NCBI GenBank assembly: GCA_902729315.2
Contig: LR746264.1
Coordinates: 64,501 to 128,500 of the forward strand
Direction of reading: 5' to 3'
Origin: Spirodela intermedia
Taxonomy: Eukaryota > Streptophyta > Magnoliopsida > Alismatales > Araceae
Length of the DNA: 64,000 nt
Shown piece after piece: positions 1 through 11,702 of the stretch. Position numbers and translations under genes: made by a program. The notes beneath the pieces were generated by a model. It did no database searches, was not told where the DNA came from, and saw only the letters and a program-made list of their open reading frames with translations. Positions within the stretch are counted from its first letter, which is position 1; each line of letters starts with the position of its first letter.

Positions 1-129
1 CCCCTGGAGAGATTTGGTGTCCACGCACTCCTGGAGGAGAGGAACGTAGACAGCTGACTCCACATGAGTGGCTTCTTTCAGGACCGAGAGCGCTTCCCCG
101 AGATTCAAAGACAGCGGCTCCGGGCTTCT
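1..129 (-). CDS. PPR protein, N-terminal part, cut by window edge
   Basis: Read on the minus strand, the first ~130 bases encode a PLS-type pentatricopeptide N-terminal region with the phrases LNLGEALSVLKEA and YVPLLQECVDTKSLQG. These are typical of the segment just before the first PPR motif in plant organelle RNA-editing and RNA-processing factors. The frame runs off the left edge, so the repeats and any E/DYW tail lie outside. Upstream the frame stays open to an in-frame stop at 229-231 without an ATG. The coding start must therefore be in an earlier exon, and an acceptor-like TTGCCAG ends at 130-132; otherwise the 5' end is broken. Seen: the phrases and the open frame. Known: PPR proteins act in mitochondria or chloroplasts. 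Inferred: the exon limit. Confidence 0.5.
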
Positions 130-231
130 CTGGCAAGTCAACGAGCACAAAGAGAGTTCTGGTCTAGTAAGTACGAGAGAGAAGGGCAAAGGAGGCGGGG
201 TCGTAGAAATTACAAACAAATGTTGCAACTA

Positions 232-1557
232 AAAGAATGCAAGCGAGGAGAAAGAGCCCACTGACTCGCGAAAGAACCGTCGAAATCATCAGAGGCGCGT
301 GGAGACAACGAACTTTCGACGCATTGGGGTTTTCGTCAGAAAATTGGAGGGGGGGAAGCACACCAAAACAAGAAGGAATAGAAAAGATGATGCTCCGGCC
401 AATACCGTTCGATTCAAAACCCTCCAAAGAGGATGCTCAAGACGAAAAAAAGCACATCACGTATCCAGTCATTCGGGGACTACAAGGGGAGTGAATTAGG
501 AGAGAGCTTTTGCAGGAAATTAGGTGTAGAGAAATTTGGGCAGAAGTTGATTACCTTTTCGAGCAGTAGGGAAGCGTTGGGCGTCTTCCTGCTGTCGGGT
601 TCGAGCTTGGCGAGGGTGGCGTTCAAGGTGACAGAGGGGGGCAAGGACGCCATCCGAACTCAATTCAACGGTAAGAAGAAGAAGAGGGACAATTTACATG
701 CTTATCTCAAAGATCTAGCCTTCTCGTGCTCCCTCCCCCTCCCTCCCTCCTGCGTTATCTGTTCACGCTGCATATCTGTTCGACTGGGGTGAGAAATCCA
801 AGCCCATCTCTGTTTCTTCAGCCACGGACAACGATGGCCACCGTTTTCACCGGGCAACGATTCGTTTAATTTCGCGAGGGATTAGATAAGACGTGAGGGT
901 TGGCTGCCGCTGGCCCACTAGCAGCCGAGCCCGGGGCAGAGAGGAGAACTTGGGAATACGAGTCTCAATATCGTTTAGCCAGCCACTGGGATCGAACAAA
1001 GATGGGTTTTACGCCACTCTTCCTCGGCGCCTCTCCCGACTCATGTGAAGCGGTGGCGGGAGCCGGGTACGCTTAGACTGCTGGCCACCTCGTGACATCT
1101 TACCTTTGAGTATCGTTGCCATTAATTAAATTCATCGAGTACTGAACGCTGCCCGCTCTGGGCTTGCTTCGTCATTCAAAATGGGCCTTTCCGCGATCGA
1201 CCAGGATGGCGAAAAAACGCCCGACTGGTTCCGGCATGAGGGCAGAGGTGGTCTTGATTTATCCCCAACTGCCTAGGGGGGAAGTAGGACGGTGGTAAGC
1301 GCAGAGAAAACTGGGAAGCCAACGATAACCGGCGGTAAACTTCTCACGCAGTCACGCAAAATGGGGTAGGGCGACTACTAGTGAGGATATCGGGAGACCG
1401 GTTGGGAGCACAGATATGCCGAAGGAAAGGATTTTGCCCACGAGAAACGTCAATATGTGTTGCGACCCAAATCGTGGGAGCATGAAAGATCATATACTGC
1501 GGTTAGAATGGTAGACTCGATTTGATCATGCCGTAAAACCATTGCTCGGAACCGGAA
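232..1557. other. No gene recognised
   Basis: I see no coding family, RNA gene or clear repeat here. Short open frames on both strands overlap one another and have no recognisable protein phrases. The part near 230-500 may hold the promoter or a first exon of the minus-strand PPR gene. Confidence 0.4.
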
Positions 1558-1867
1558 TTATAAATGCCGTACCAAATACTTATTTCCTCTCAGTAGCAGC
1601 TCGTTTGAGACCTTGAAACTCAGATTTTCAGCAAGACCCATGGAGCTTTCAGAGAAGGGTAACCTAGTGAGTAAGTGGAGTAATGTGTGAACTGAGGGAG
1701 AAGAAAGAGAGGGAGGAGAAGACAATGACATCGAGAAGATGGATAGGAGATGAGCTATCAAAATAGAGGAAGAAAGGGGGGGCGAATCGTCCGCACGGAA
1801 GGAGCCCTAGGTAATGGGCTAACGTAAGTGAGTGTGATAGACCGTAATGGGTCATGTTACACTAACA
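1558..1867 (-). mobile_element. Putative 3' LTR fragment of the copia remnant
   Basis: On the minus strand a G-rich tract (1869-1881) looking like a polypurine tract is followed at 1867 by TGTTAGTGTAACATGACC, a plausible LTR start (TG...). The far LTR boundary cannot be placed, because I found no matching CA end or second LTR copy. The call rests on the position next to the RNase H remnant and on the polypurine-like tract. Confidence 0.35.
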
Positions 1868-1881
1868 CCGCCCCCCCCCCT

Positions 1882-2090
1882 CAAATTCATGATGAGGTAA
1901 TCATCGAGAGTCTGTTTCATGCACTCATAAAAAACAGAATTATGAGCAGTATGAACTACACTTTTATGATCACAATAGAGAAGAGTTGGAGCAGAGTTTG
2001 ATACTCCCATATCACCAAGTAGCTAATGATGTCAAATAATTTATACCGTTGTAGATGCCATAGCTTAATACTTCGAATCCGCACTAGTCT
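1882..2090 (-). mobile_element. Degenerate Ty1/copia RNase H fragment
   Basis: Translating the minus strand gives the end of a copia Pol polyprotein: a SADSKY-x-AMASTT block (usual form SSAEAEYRAMA), then LLGDMGVSNSAPTLLYC, DHKSVVHTAHNSVFYE (usual form DNKSAIQIAHNPVFHE), and the run-out before the 3' polypurine tract. Several in-frame stops (after ASTTV and in the following tryptophan-rich part) show it is dead. Integrase and reverse transcriptase were not found in the neighbouring AT-rich sequence, so this is a truncated insertion. Confidence 0.7.
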
Positions 2091-3115
2091 CTACCTACAT
2101 AAGAGATATCAAAATAAGTATTATAATACATTTATAAAGTGACATCATCATAGTACATCTCACTTATAAATAAGAGGTAGTTAAAGTATTAAATTTTTTG
2201 AAACTTTTTTGAATATCTACGACCACTCCTTGCCCCACAGTCAGTTGGCCACTGATGATGTGGAAGGGGAGTGGCACACACGTGCCTCTAATGATCCATT
2301 GCTGCTCAAGCCCTTGCTCATGACTCCACCCCAACTACGCTACCAACTCGTACTTGCAAACCCAACTGGCCCGCGGGTATCCCCTTTTTTATTTTAATTT
2401 ATTTTTCTCAAAAATAAGATTATAAAAATCATATAAATTCACAAAAAATCACATTAACTAATTGAAAACCTATTTTCACAATTTAACACAAATATAAATC
2501 TATTTATCATGAGTTAAAGCTAAAACTATATTATTTATTAATTATTAACTCATGATAATGAAAATTTATCACCTTATAAAACCGAGATATCATTGAATTA
2601 TAAATAATATTGATTATGGTTAACATCATTACCCATTCAATATATAACTTATTTAGCTTAAAAGCTTTTCTCTTAAATAAAAGAAGCTTTAAATACAAAT
2701 AGTAGTCATTAAAACCTTAGACACGAGTGATTTTCTTACTCTTTGAGTGCTTAAGGTTGAAGATCAACAGCTAAAACTTAGTGGAAGAAGATGGATGATG
2801 TGAGAAGCTCTCTCTCTCTAATGTTTTCTTTTTTAAAACCTCAACTTTAGTGAAACACTGCTTTTATACTCAATAGGTCTTAAAAATCAAGACAAGAACT
2901 AGTTTAGTAATGCTAAAATTTAAACATAAAAGACATTCATTAAGTCTTGTAAAATTTACATCAATTTGAAATCTTTGAATTTTGATGTGATATTTGTTGT
3001 ATTATCACATCTGTAACACTGCCCAGCAAAAAAATAATTAGAAGCATAAAGCTTACGAATATCGATCATTTTTCCCTTTACCTAATTTCATCTTATTAAT
3101 TAACTGATTTAGTCT
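2091..3115. other. AT-rich patch, repeat-like, no gene
   Basis: Strongly AT-rich sequence, unlike its flanks, starts next to the copia fragment and ends near 3115. No protein phrase was recognised; the only longer frame (2209-2397, plus) has no family features. It may be further decayed transposon sequence or a nested insertion, but I could not identify terminal repeats. Confidence 0.35.
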
Positions 3116-3660
3116 ATGGCAATTCACACTTTAAACATAATAGAAAACTATTATCTACAGATTACCAAGTTGCCCTTTTGTTGTAATCATGGAAGAGGGA
3201 GTCAGAGACGAAGACGGGCTGATAGATGGGGGAGCGAAATCTGGATGGCTTCCAGTGAACAAGAAGTCTTCAAGTCGATCATTGTATTTGAAGAGAACCG
3301 GGAACAAAAGAGCCCAAGAGTGTACTTACGGTGGCCTGAACGTCGTATAATTTCCCTGGACTTGTTCTTGAAACACCTGAGATCGAATAAGTGGTCATCC
3401 GTCGGAGAGGGTTCTGGACAGAAAACTCTGCCTTGGTGACATTATGGTTGTAGGAGAAAGAAGACCGGCTCACCAAGATTAACTGTCGGTGGGTGTCTAC
3501 TCATTTAATCGACTGGTGGCCGACAGATACCCGGGGAAACCAACATCACACTTATATGGAAGTGAGTATAATACGTCATAGACGGAGCGGCGGGCAGACG
3601 AACATCCTTATGTGCGAAGAAGGATGTCCTAAAGCCGAGGGCGTGTCTAAACCTAGGGCT

Positions 3661-3988
3661 CTATATTCCCAGCTGCTTCTTTTTCTCTTCCGCTGCATCC
3701 GCTGCCTCCACCTGGGCCTTCGCCGTCTGCAGGTCCGCTTCGCTGGCCTCCTTTTCGGTCCTAGCCCTGGCCTTTCTCAGCTGTCCACAGAGAGAGAGAG
3801 AGAGAGAGAGAGATGAACGTAACGCCTCACAGAACACGGACAGATGGATGATAGACGTATATACCGGGGCAACGAGATTGCACCTGGCCGGTGAAGATGG
3901 CCTTCATGTATCGCCAGCTTTCTTGCATGGAGATGAAGAAGGAGCGGCCTTGCTTCCTCAGCCCCGACTCCATCGACCTCCCCTCCAT
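3661..3988 (-). CDS. Small conserved plant protein, unknown function (74 aa, two exons)
   Basis: Exons 3884-3988 and 3661-3780 join to 225 nt. Exon 1 reads MEGRSMESGLRKQGRSFF and ISMQESWRYMKAIFTGQ; exon 2 continues with LRKARARTEKEASEADLQT, then AKAQVEAADAAEEKKKQLG and a stop. The donor is CCAG|GTGCAA and the acceptor GTGGACAG|CTGAGA, phase 0. The product is basic and then Ala/Glu/Lys-rich, and the second half should form an amphipathic helix or coiled coil. I remember similar short proteins in plant genomes but know no function. The frame stays open upstream of the ATG (VTSAASVISPRSSEEAE) without another ATG, so a longer N-terminus from an upstream exon cannot be excluded. The gene is divergent to the TH1 gene. 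Confidence 0.65.
3789..3813. repeat. (GA)n microsatellite inside a 103-nt intron
   Basis: The run lies just upstream of the exon-2 acceptor of the small minus-strand gene. On the coding strand it reads (CT)n and so forms the polypyrimidine tract. Confidence 0.9.
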
Positions 3989-4359
3989 TTCTGCTTCTTC
4001 GGAGGAGCGAGGCGAAATAACAGACGCAGCTGAAGTAACGACACGCGTAGCCGTCGTGTCGAGATGGACGCGGGACAACGCTTCTCGAGTCGAACCTTTT
4101 ACTAAGATCTTTGCCCCGTTACAGGCGGCAATCGCTTGCCGGCGTCGTCAGACTTCGAGACTCATCAAAGACAGAAAATGGGCTGTTTGGGCCGACAATT
4201 CTGTCGCACGTAACGGCCCACTATTAGTCTCCCCTCCGGAATAGAATGTTATATCCATCCGCGGCATTCGTCCCGAAGGCTACCTTTTGGAAACCTTGCC
4301 TCTGAATTGGATTAGCAAGGACGCTGGGGAGGTGCTGCGCTCTTGTTTTCTGATACCTG
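3989..4359. promoter_or_regulatory. Head-to-head intergenic region (putative bidirectional promoter)
   Basis: The ATGs of the 74-aa gene (minus) and the TH1 gene (plus) are 371 bp apart and face away from each other, so both promoters and 5' leaders must fit here unless upstream exons exist. No clear TATA box was seen. Confidence 0.4.
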
Positions 4360-7300
4360 ATGGATCGACGGAAGGCCTCGACAAGGATCCGGGTCCATGC
4401 CGCAGAGGCCGTCGATGTGGATCGCGATGCTCATGGGAAGCCGGCGGACGATGAAAGTGAATTCAACGAGCATCGGCAGCCTTCCGTCGAGATAGCGGGA
4501 GATCTCGAACCTTTCATGGGCGTCAAGATGAGGAGATTGGCCTCTATTCGCAGAGAATGCCGGGGGGATTACCTCGACGTCCGATCTTATTCCTATCTTA
4601 CGAAACTGCTCTCAAAACAAGGTACCATCAATTGATTTCCCATGTTCGTTTGTCCACTTATTTGGACAATGATGCCACGAAAGCTTCAAGCATTTCTCTT
4701 TAACGAATTAAATGGCATAACTAGCCACCAATTTTACTGTTATTTTTACCCTGTTCGTTTAAATGCATAAATCCTGGGTTTCTGTATGATTATTGTTTGA
4801 GAGTGGTGTGGAGTCTAAAGACTTGATTGATCTCACAGTCATTATTTAAAATCCGAGAAAAGGACACGTTGCATTTTGTGACCGCTTGTGCTGATTCCGT
4901 GTTCAGCGATGACCAGAACTCTAGGGTCTCTGGAAAATTGGGCTTATATGCTAATCGGTTTTGAGATATCGAAGCATGTTCAGAAATTATTTATCCTAGT
5001 ATTTCGAACAATGAGATAATGGGAAATCTTTTCCTCTGCTACTCTAAACCCAAATATAATAAATATGGGAATAACTTGAAATATTGTTTCTCAAAATGTA
5101 CATGATTGCCAAAGTTGTCACTGTGGGGAGCATATGGCTGAACTTGGATAGCAACAAAAATAAATAGATCATACTCCATTAGACGCTATAACAGCTGCTG
5201 CTGTAATTCAAGGCATCATTTTTGTTGTTTGCATCCAATTAACTCTTCATTTTTCATGTACTGACTAAAACGTTTTGAGAACATAATTATGGTTCGAATA
5301 TGATTTTTTTTAATTATTTCTTGTTGGCACATTTTGTTTAGTTATCAACACATTTTCGACTTTCCAAGGAATATAAAATTTCGTTCTTAACCGAAAGTTA
5401 CCAAGAATTATTATTCGTTTTGAGAATAAATGGACGGGCTCGCATGATTTTTGATGCTTGGGCGCCAATCTTGACCGCTATTCATTTGGAAAGCGTCTGG
5501 ATTCCCTCTTAACGCCATAAACCTGTTTGATTGGGGAGCCTACTCTATGCCAACTCTTCTTTTGCCACACTAATTCCCTCCAAGTTTGTTTTGGCTCAGT
5601 GCTGTTTTGGACTATCCATTCACTATTTCGTCTTTTCCACACAGGTGACAAGAAAGTTCTTTTTGCTGACAAGGTTTTGAAGTTCACTGAGTCAGGGAAG
5701 ATGAAGCGACGTATTCTTCTGATCACTGATTTTGCAATCTATCTTGTGGACCCGGAAACTGAGAGTCTTAAACGGCGGATTGTGTTATCCACTGTTGGCA
5801 AGTTATGCTTGAGTGAATTGAATGATAACTTCTTTGCAATAATTGTCCCAAGAGAGTATGATTGTCTAATGGCTACCACTCGTAAAACAGAGATTGTCAC
5901 AGTGCTAATTGAAGCAACGAAGACAATGTCTGAGTATGAACTTGTAGTAACCTTCTTAAACAGGTAAATTTTCTAGTTCCATAGCCTTTCCAGTTTCGCT
6001 TGATTTACATGTTACTATTCTAGGTTTCTTTCTCGCTCAAAAGAGTTAGGCTCCACATATATGATATTTGATAAATTATCCATTTCATATTGAAGATGGA
6101 TGCAGATCATATTAAGTAAGTAAATATTAGTTTGAAGGTGATGGTGATGGAAATAGAGAAACACAGAACAATGAGGACTGCTGATGCGTCACGTTGGCCT
6201 GTGTTAATAAGAAAGTCTTTGTTTGCCATGTTGTCTGCAAAATGATGCCATTGCTGCTCTGCTATGTAATCAGAATGATGCACAAGTTTCTCTCAGCAAT
6301 GTCTGTCGTGTTACTGCGCTGCTTAATTGTCCCAAGAATGAGTCACATAATTGTCACTGCGAGGCTAGCTACTTCCTACTGGTTCTCCCGCTCCCATCTA
6401 ATGTTATTCTTGTCTTCTCTTCCAACCTGTTTACCTTTCATCACGCTTTGATATCTTCGAGGCATTTGTGTATTTGTTTACTTAACCTTTTCCTTCATCC
6501 AGAGAAAAAAAACAGCCTAAAAATCATTGACCGTCTTTTCTGGAAGACTTAAATGGAACTCTTGGCCTGTTTTTCTCTTATTTGTGTCAGCCGGACGGCT
6601 CCAATTCTTTTCTCCTAAAACAGTATGTCTTTATCATTTTTCTATCGCTGTTCCCTGTTCACTGTTGAATCAAAATTATTCAATGTGCTGGAAGGGGAGT
6701 ACAGCATTTTGAGAGGGAAATGCTAATCCTCTTCTCGGACTGTTGAAAGCTTAAGCTTTGATGGCCTGCAATGGCGATACTGGGGAAATTATATTTCATG
6801 CGCCAGTTGTTCTTTCTTTAGGATGACATGACAATTGATAGTTCTAGGGTGAGCCCTATCGTGATGAGTTCGTTCCCCAACGTGAAGTCCAACTCTTCCA
6901 TTCCTCTGATTTGAAGATGGTATTTTCCTCTTTCTCCCCCGTTCAAGTTCATACCTGTTCTTTTCTGGACCATGTTACTGACTACCCATCGACAAGATCA
7001 CCATCCCTTGCCCCCTAAATTTTTCTCCTCTACTTTAATCATGTCAACCAGCGCGTTTGTTGTTTCTTCCCCTCCTACCGTCTTCTATAGCCGGAATACA
7101 AAAGTTCAGTCAAGCCTCCCTAGAACCCACCTAGTCAGAGCACTCAGCATCATTCAGCAACTCTGATGGGTATGCTTTTTGGCCAATGACTAGGAACTGA
7201 AGCATCATTTTCATTCCCTGTACTCCTGGACCCACTTTGACTTTTTCTCCATTGTTATAATGTTTTCTTCAGCTCTTTTGCTAGCTCTGAAAAAATTAGA

Positions 7301-8741
7301 TGATAATCATTAGTCTCACATAATTCAATCTTTATATTTTATTACCATGACGCAGAATGACTAGCCAATTTTCGCAAATGTGTAGATCTGTTCTAGAATC
7401 TTGCCACAGTCGACCTCTGTTTAGCATCTTGGGCAACTTTTTCTTAAATTGGATCCAGTCTTGAAGAACATTCGTTAAGGATTGTGGTGCATTCTCCATT
7501 TCCCTTGTTTTTAGTAAACTTTATCGAATTAGATGCTACATATGGGGCTTATGGAGGCATACTCTTCATCAGGCCTTTGTATTGATTAATGCAGCCACAT
7601 AATTTTACTTCTATGTGATTCTGTAGAATGAAATCTCTATTTTATTGTTATGTATTGCATATTTTGTCCTGGATGCAGCTTCACTGAATTTTATTCTCTC
7701 TATCCTTCCGTTGCCCTAAAAGTCATGAAGTTTGATGATGAAAACAGAGATAATGCTGTCGCTAGAAATCAAGCCTGGACCACATTTTCAAACGTTCCTA
7801 GATTTTTTTAGTCGTTTCGTTAATTTTTTCTCCGTCTCTCTTTTAGGCGGCCTACCTAGACTGTTTATGACATGAACTTTTCCCTTTAAGCTACCTTGTT
7901 TTCCCCAGGAAGTCGTTTTGCGAGATTTACCAGCCTTGTCGGTTGGCTTTACCTTGAATATTTCTGTCACGTTTTGTAGATCTGCAAGTGATTTTCCTTT
8001 CAGGTAACTCTCTATATATACAAAATAATGTGGAATTTTCCCCATGCATCTTCCCTGTTTTTGTCCCAAGATTTGTGTACCTTATGTTTTCAAGTGTTAA
8101 CTGTTATCTTTCGTCATTCAACATACAGAAGAATAGAAAATTACTAATCTTTTATGCAAAGTTATCTCCGGTGAGGTTTTTTTTTTAGTCCAAAAGAATT
8201 TTGGCCTATATATGTCAAGCGACCCTTTTTTTTTTGTTGGATTTTGACCCTTCATGTATATATGCTGAAGGTATGAAGATGGTCGTCCGCTGTGTATGTT
8301 AGTAATGACCTGCCATGAAATGGTTACTCGTCCTCTAAATCCTCTGACACTTATGTTGTTGGCCACTATACAGGTTTGAGTACCATGCAGCTTCTGATGT
8401 GGTGAAAGAAGTTCATTGTGAAGAGGTTGATGGTATGTGACGAATAACTCATATTAATGGGTATCTATCTGTGTGAGAGAGTAGTTTATAATTTTCCACG
8501 ACAATATGGGACAGATGATGGTTCCGGGAGTCATCTCATGTGCCCGGTGGGTTTAAGCAGTATGAAAAATTAGGAATAACATCTGGAAAATTATACGAGT
8601 GCCCTCCTGTATTGTTCTTTTTACTGAAGAGCCAAAGACTTTTTGTGGATGATAAGCATGTTAGGAATATTTCGTGAAGTTTTATGATTGATTTTCGCAG
8701 GAGGTGTCAGAACGAGGATCCTGAGAAAAGGAGGTCAATGA
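4360..8741 (+). CDS. Stand-alone myosin-I tail (TH1) domain protein, 226 aa
   Basis: Four exons: 4360-4621, 5645-5963, 8374-8432 and 8701-8741, together 681 nt. Residues 1-87 are a charged plant-type N-terminus. From about residue 88 the protein matches the class I myosin tail homology domain: KKVLFADKVLKFTESGK, MKRRILLITDFAIYLVDP, LKRRIVLSTVGKLCLSELN, DNFFAIIVPREYDCLMATT, RKTEIVTVL, then FLNRFEYHAASDVVKEV and a short Arg/Gly end. In animal and fungal myosin-I this domain binds acidic phospholipids. Here there is no motor, IQ motif or SH3, and plants lack class I myosins. Membrane association is an inference. Intron 3 is 2.4 kb. All junctions keep frame; donors are G|GTACC, AG|GTAAAT and G|GTATGT. 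The family is clear to me, the role unknown. Confidence 0.8.
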
Positions 8742-11215
8742 CCCACGGGTTGCATTCGTTCTGGCATAAGAATTTTCCCATCTGGGTGTGCGCGGAAGTG
8801 GTCTCGGTCAATGTCATTCCATTTGTAATGACAATGCCGTCATATAGTTTCACTGGTTGTATGATTTTGTTCTGTATTTTTTTTCCATCGTAGGATGCTG
8901 TCTCCCTACTATGCATTCAACTCGATCGACCAGTAGTTGTTCTGTGCTGCCGGCCACATTTTCTCTCATCATCTTCCAAAAGATGCGCCCGGAAAGTAGA
9001 ATTTTCAGGACGATTCTGCCCGGAAAAGGGGAATGCTTTAATCTATTTATATTTATGTTGTTGGGCATCAGTCATCAGTCATTTCATCAGTTATTTATGT
9101 TGTAAAGAACGAACGACCCACAATTTTTTTTTGTGGGGTCGGCGGCAACGGCCCCCGAGGGAGCTGCTCCGATCGAGAAGACGCGACGCTCACCTGTCTT
9201 GCTGCTTCCACTCCCCTGTTTCGATGTTCCCCACTCCCCCTCTGCTGTGTCGCCTTTCCTTCTTCTCCGAAGGGGAACGCGACCAGAAGGTGCGGGTAAT
9301 GGACGAGGACGAGACACGCCGTGGGTGGGAAGGTGCGGCCCTTCCGGCACGTGCGCAGCGGAGGAGGAGCTGATATCATCTCCTCCACGTAACGTCTCTT
9401 GGCGGGTCTTTGGAGAATAGGGGGAGAGGGCGGGAGGACACAGAGGAGGCGAGTCCTCGGCAGGAGGAGCCGAGACGAGCGGAGAACAGAGTGGTGGTCT
9501 ACGGCGGGACGCTCCACAGTATCCTTGTTCTTTCAAACTCCGCTGGGGTAAGTGAGGACCAGAGGACGACGGTATGATTGGGCGAGCCTTCAAGGACGTA
9601 CGCATTGACGCCATGTCTTTCTTCCTTCAGCGAAGCGAAGGACACCACCTCCTCTAGTTCTTTTCATCAGACTACAACTTTTTGTTTTTGTTTTGTTTCA
9701 GATTTCGATGAGATAGATGCCCCGCATGCAATTGTGCCATCGGCTAGGCGTGAGAGTTTGAGAAAGAGCAGCACCAGCGGGTCCAAGATCCTCAGAAACA
9801 CTCGGAGATTACGCAATGCCCCTCCTCCGCCACTCGTCCTCCTGGAATACGCGGCGGGGAGGGGGAGAAGGCTATTTAGTGGTTCAACGATTGTTTTCAG
9901 ATTCCCCGTGCCGATCGCATGTTTGATATCCGCCTGCATCCCAAAGCAGTGACGACAGCAAAAGTCAGCGGAAGCGCAGCTGATTCTTGGTACGTTCGGG
10001 TACTCGTCTACGATGGACTTGGTTCCTACTCCTTCCAAAATTCGTATCTTGTCTTGTTTTGATCAAGAATTGCGGAGGCCTGAGGTCTGAGGCCTGAGGC
10101 AGCAAATGTCAGAGCCACCTGGCTCCTTTTCTTTCGGCGCCATCCAACCTTCGTCCACCCCCCAGTTACTCTGTTTGTGCTGTGAATGCTACTCGCGCCG
10201 GCTTGTGGCTTCGTAGGTTCCATCACTCTGTAGCTTCTGGGCAGAACTCTCTGCTTCAAATACGACGCGTCGGTGCAGGTCGTCCGCCGGCGCCGCAAAA
10301 GGGAAGAGTAACCGGCGATAATATGACACAGCAGTGGGGATTTGGCTTGCAGGCTTGGGCATCGATCTAGAACGAGCCAGCACGCAGCAGGTCCAGAGAA
10401 GTCGAGCGTAGTAGCACCCAGGATCTCTCCGTCCGGGTTCGGGAAATCCCCCGCGCTAATTGGGCGAGCACGGTCTTCTCTGGGGACGGCGGAGAAATTA
10501 TTCTCAAGCTAGTTTCGGATCGTTTTCGGGAGACGTCGGCGTGAGATCGCCGGGCCAAGAGCATCCGTGCGTCAGGCCCTGCGAGAAAAATCCATGAAAG
10601 ATGATCCCATGGTCAGAGCGTGAGCAGCGTTGACCAGCGTCCCGCAGCTGCGGGCGCTGCGACGCAGATGATCGTTCTCAGATTTCGGTTCATCCAAAGC
10701 CTGAGTCGACCGTGGGATTAGTTTTTGCAGCAGCTTCCAAGCGAATTACGGGGTCGTCCGACGACTTTCGCTGGGGGGTCAGGGAGGGCGTTCCCCGCCA
10801 CCGCACTCCCCTGCCCATCCTTCCATCCATCCGTCCATCCATCTGGGCGAGCCCTCAACGGGGGGCCGTGCCCGTCATTGTGAGATACCAAAACGACGGA
10901 CTCGGGCTCTCGATCTGGATGAAAATCGAAATCGATCGCAGCAAATGTGCTCCTCCAACCATCTTCCCCTTCTTCGTTCGCATCACCGTCAACGAGGCGG
11001 TGATCTTGGCGGTGGTCTAAAGGGTCGGTGACGTGTCAACGGGCAGTGAACCCCGAGGGCCACCGATCCGACGGTGAGATGACCGTTGATTATTTTTCGT
11101 CCGCCCAGGTTCCTCGTCGTGTAGCGAAAGCAATTTAGCAGAGAAAGGAAGGCGAGGAGGTGCGCTTAAAAACACACGGGAGGTTCGGAGACCACGAGCA
11201 GCTCCCTCTCCCTCT

Positions 11216-11265
<50 letters not shown>

Positions 11266-11702
11266 CTCTTCCCCCGCCCACCCTCTCTCTCTCTCTCTCT
11301 CTCTCTCTAAAAGATTGTGCCCCGCGGGTTCGATAAGGGCGAAAGACGATACCGGCCCCGAAAGGTCGAAGAAGAACAGAAGCTTCGCTTGATCGTTGCT
11401 GCCGACGTATCCCTCTCTCCATTTCGGCCAAAGCGTCCTTCCGATCAACCCTTCGACATTAGAAACCCTACGTCCTCGCCGACCTTGCGACGCCCTTCTC
11501 TTTCCCATATATATTTTATGTATGCTTTTATGCCCCCCCTCGCCCTCTCGCTTCGCCTGTCCTAGTGTTTTCGGTCAGGTTATTCTCTTGCATTTGTTGA
11601 TATTTTGTAAGCTGTGTAGTGCTCAGAGACGGTTGCTCCCGCCGCCGCTGCTCGCGTTGCGATAGGGAGAACAGCGAGAAAAATAGGGCCTGCCGACGTG
11701 AG
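8742..11702. other. Intergenic region and UPL upstream/5' leader, no gene recognised
   Basis: The part from 9.1 to 10.9 kb is GC-richer and has overlapping open frames on both strands (for example 9087-9614 minus, 9578-9952 plus) without recognisable domains. From about 11.1 kb it becomes pyrimidine-rich with long CT runs and a TATATATTTTATG stretch near 11510, consistent with promoter and leader of the UPL gene. Several ATGs sit between 11510 and 11535 and could be upstream start codons if transcription begins before them. Confidence 0.45.
11217..11308. repeat. (CT)n microsatellites in the UPL upstream region
   Basis: Two CT runs (about 11217-11262 and 11284-11308) separated by a C-rich spacer, 395-490 bp before the UPL start codon. 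Pyrimidine repeats like these are common in plant core promoters and 5' leaders. Confidence 0.9.

Noticed and set aside
9087-9952. Overlapping 124-175 aa frames on both strands
   Set aside because: No recognisable domain, mirror-like Pro/Arg/Ser composition, no paired exons; kept only as an unexplained GC-rich stretch.
11017-11508. 163-aa minus frame with long Arg-Glu repeats
   Set aside because: The Arg-Glu repeats are just the antisense translation of the CT microsatellite.
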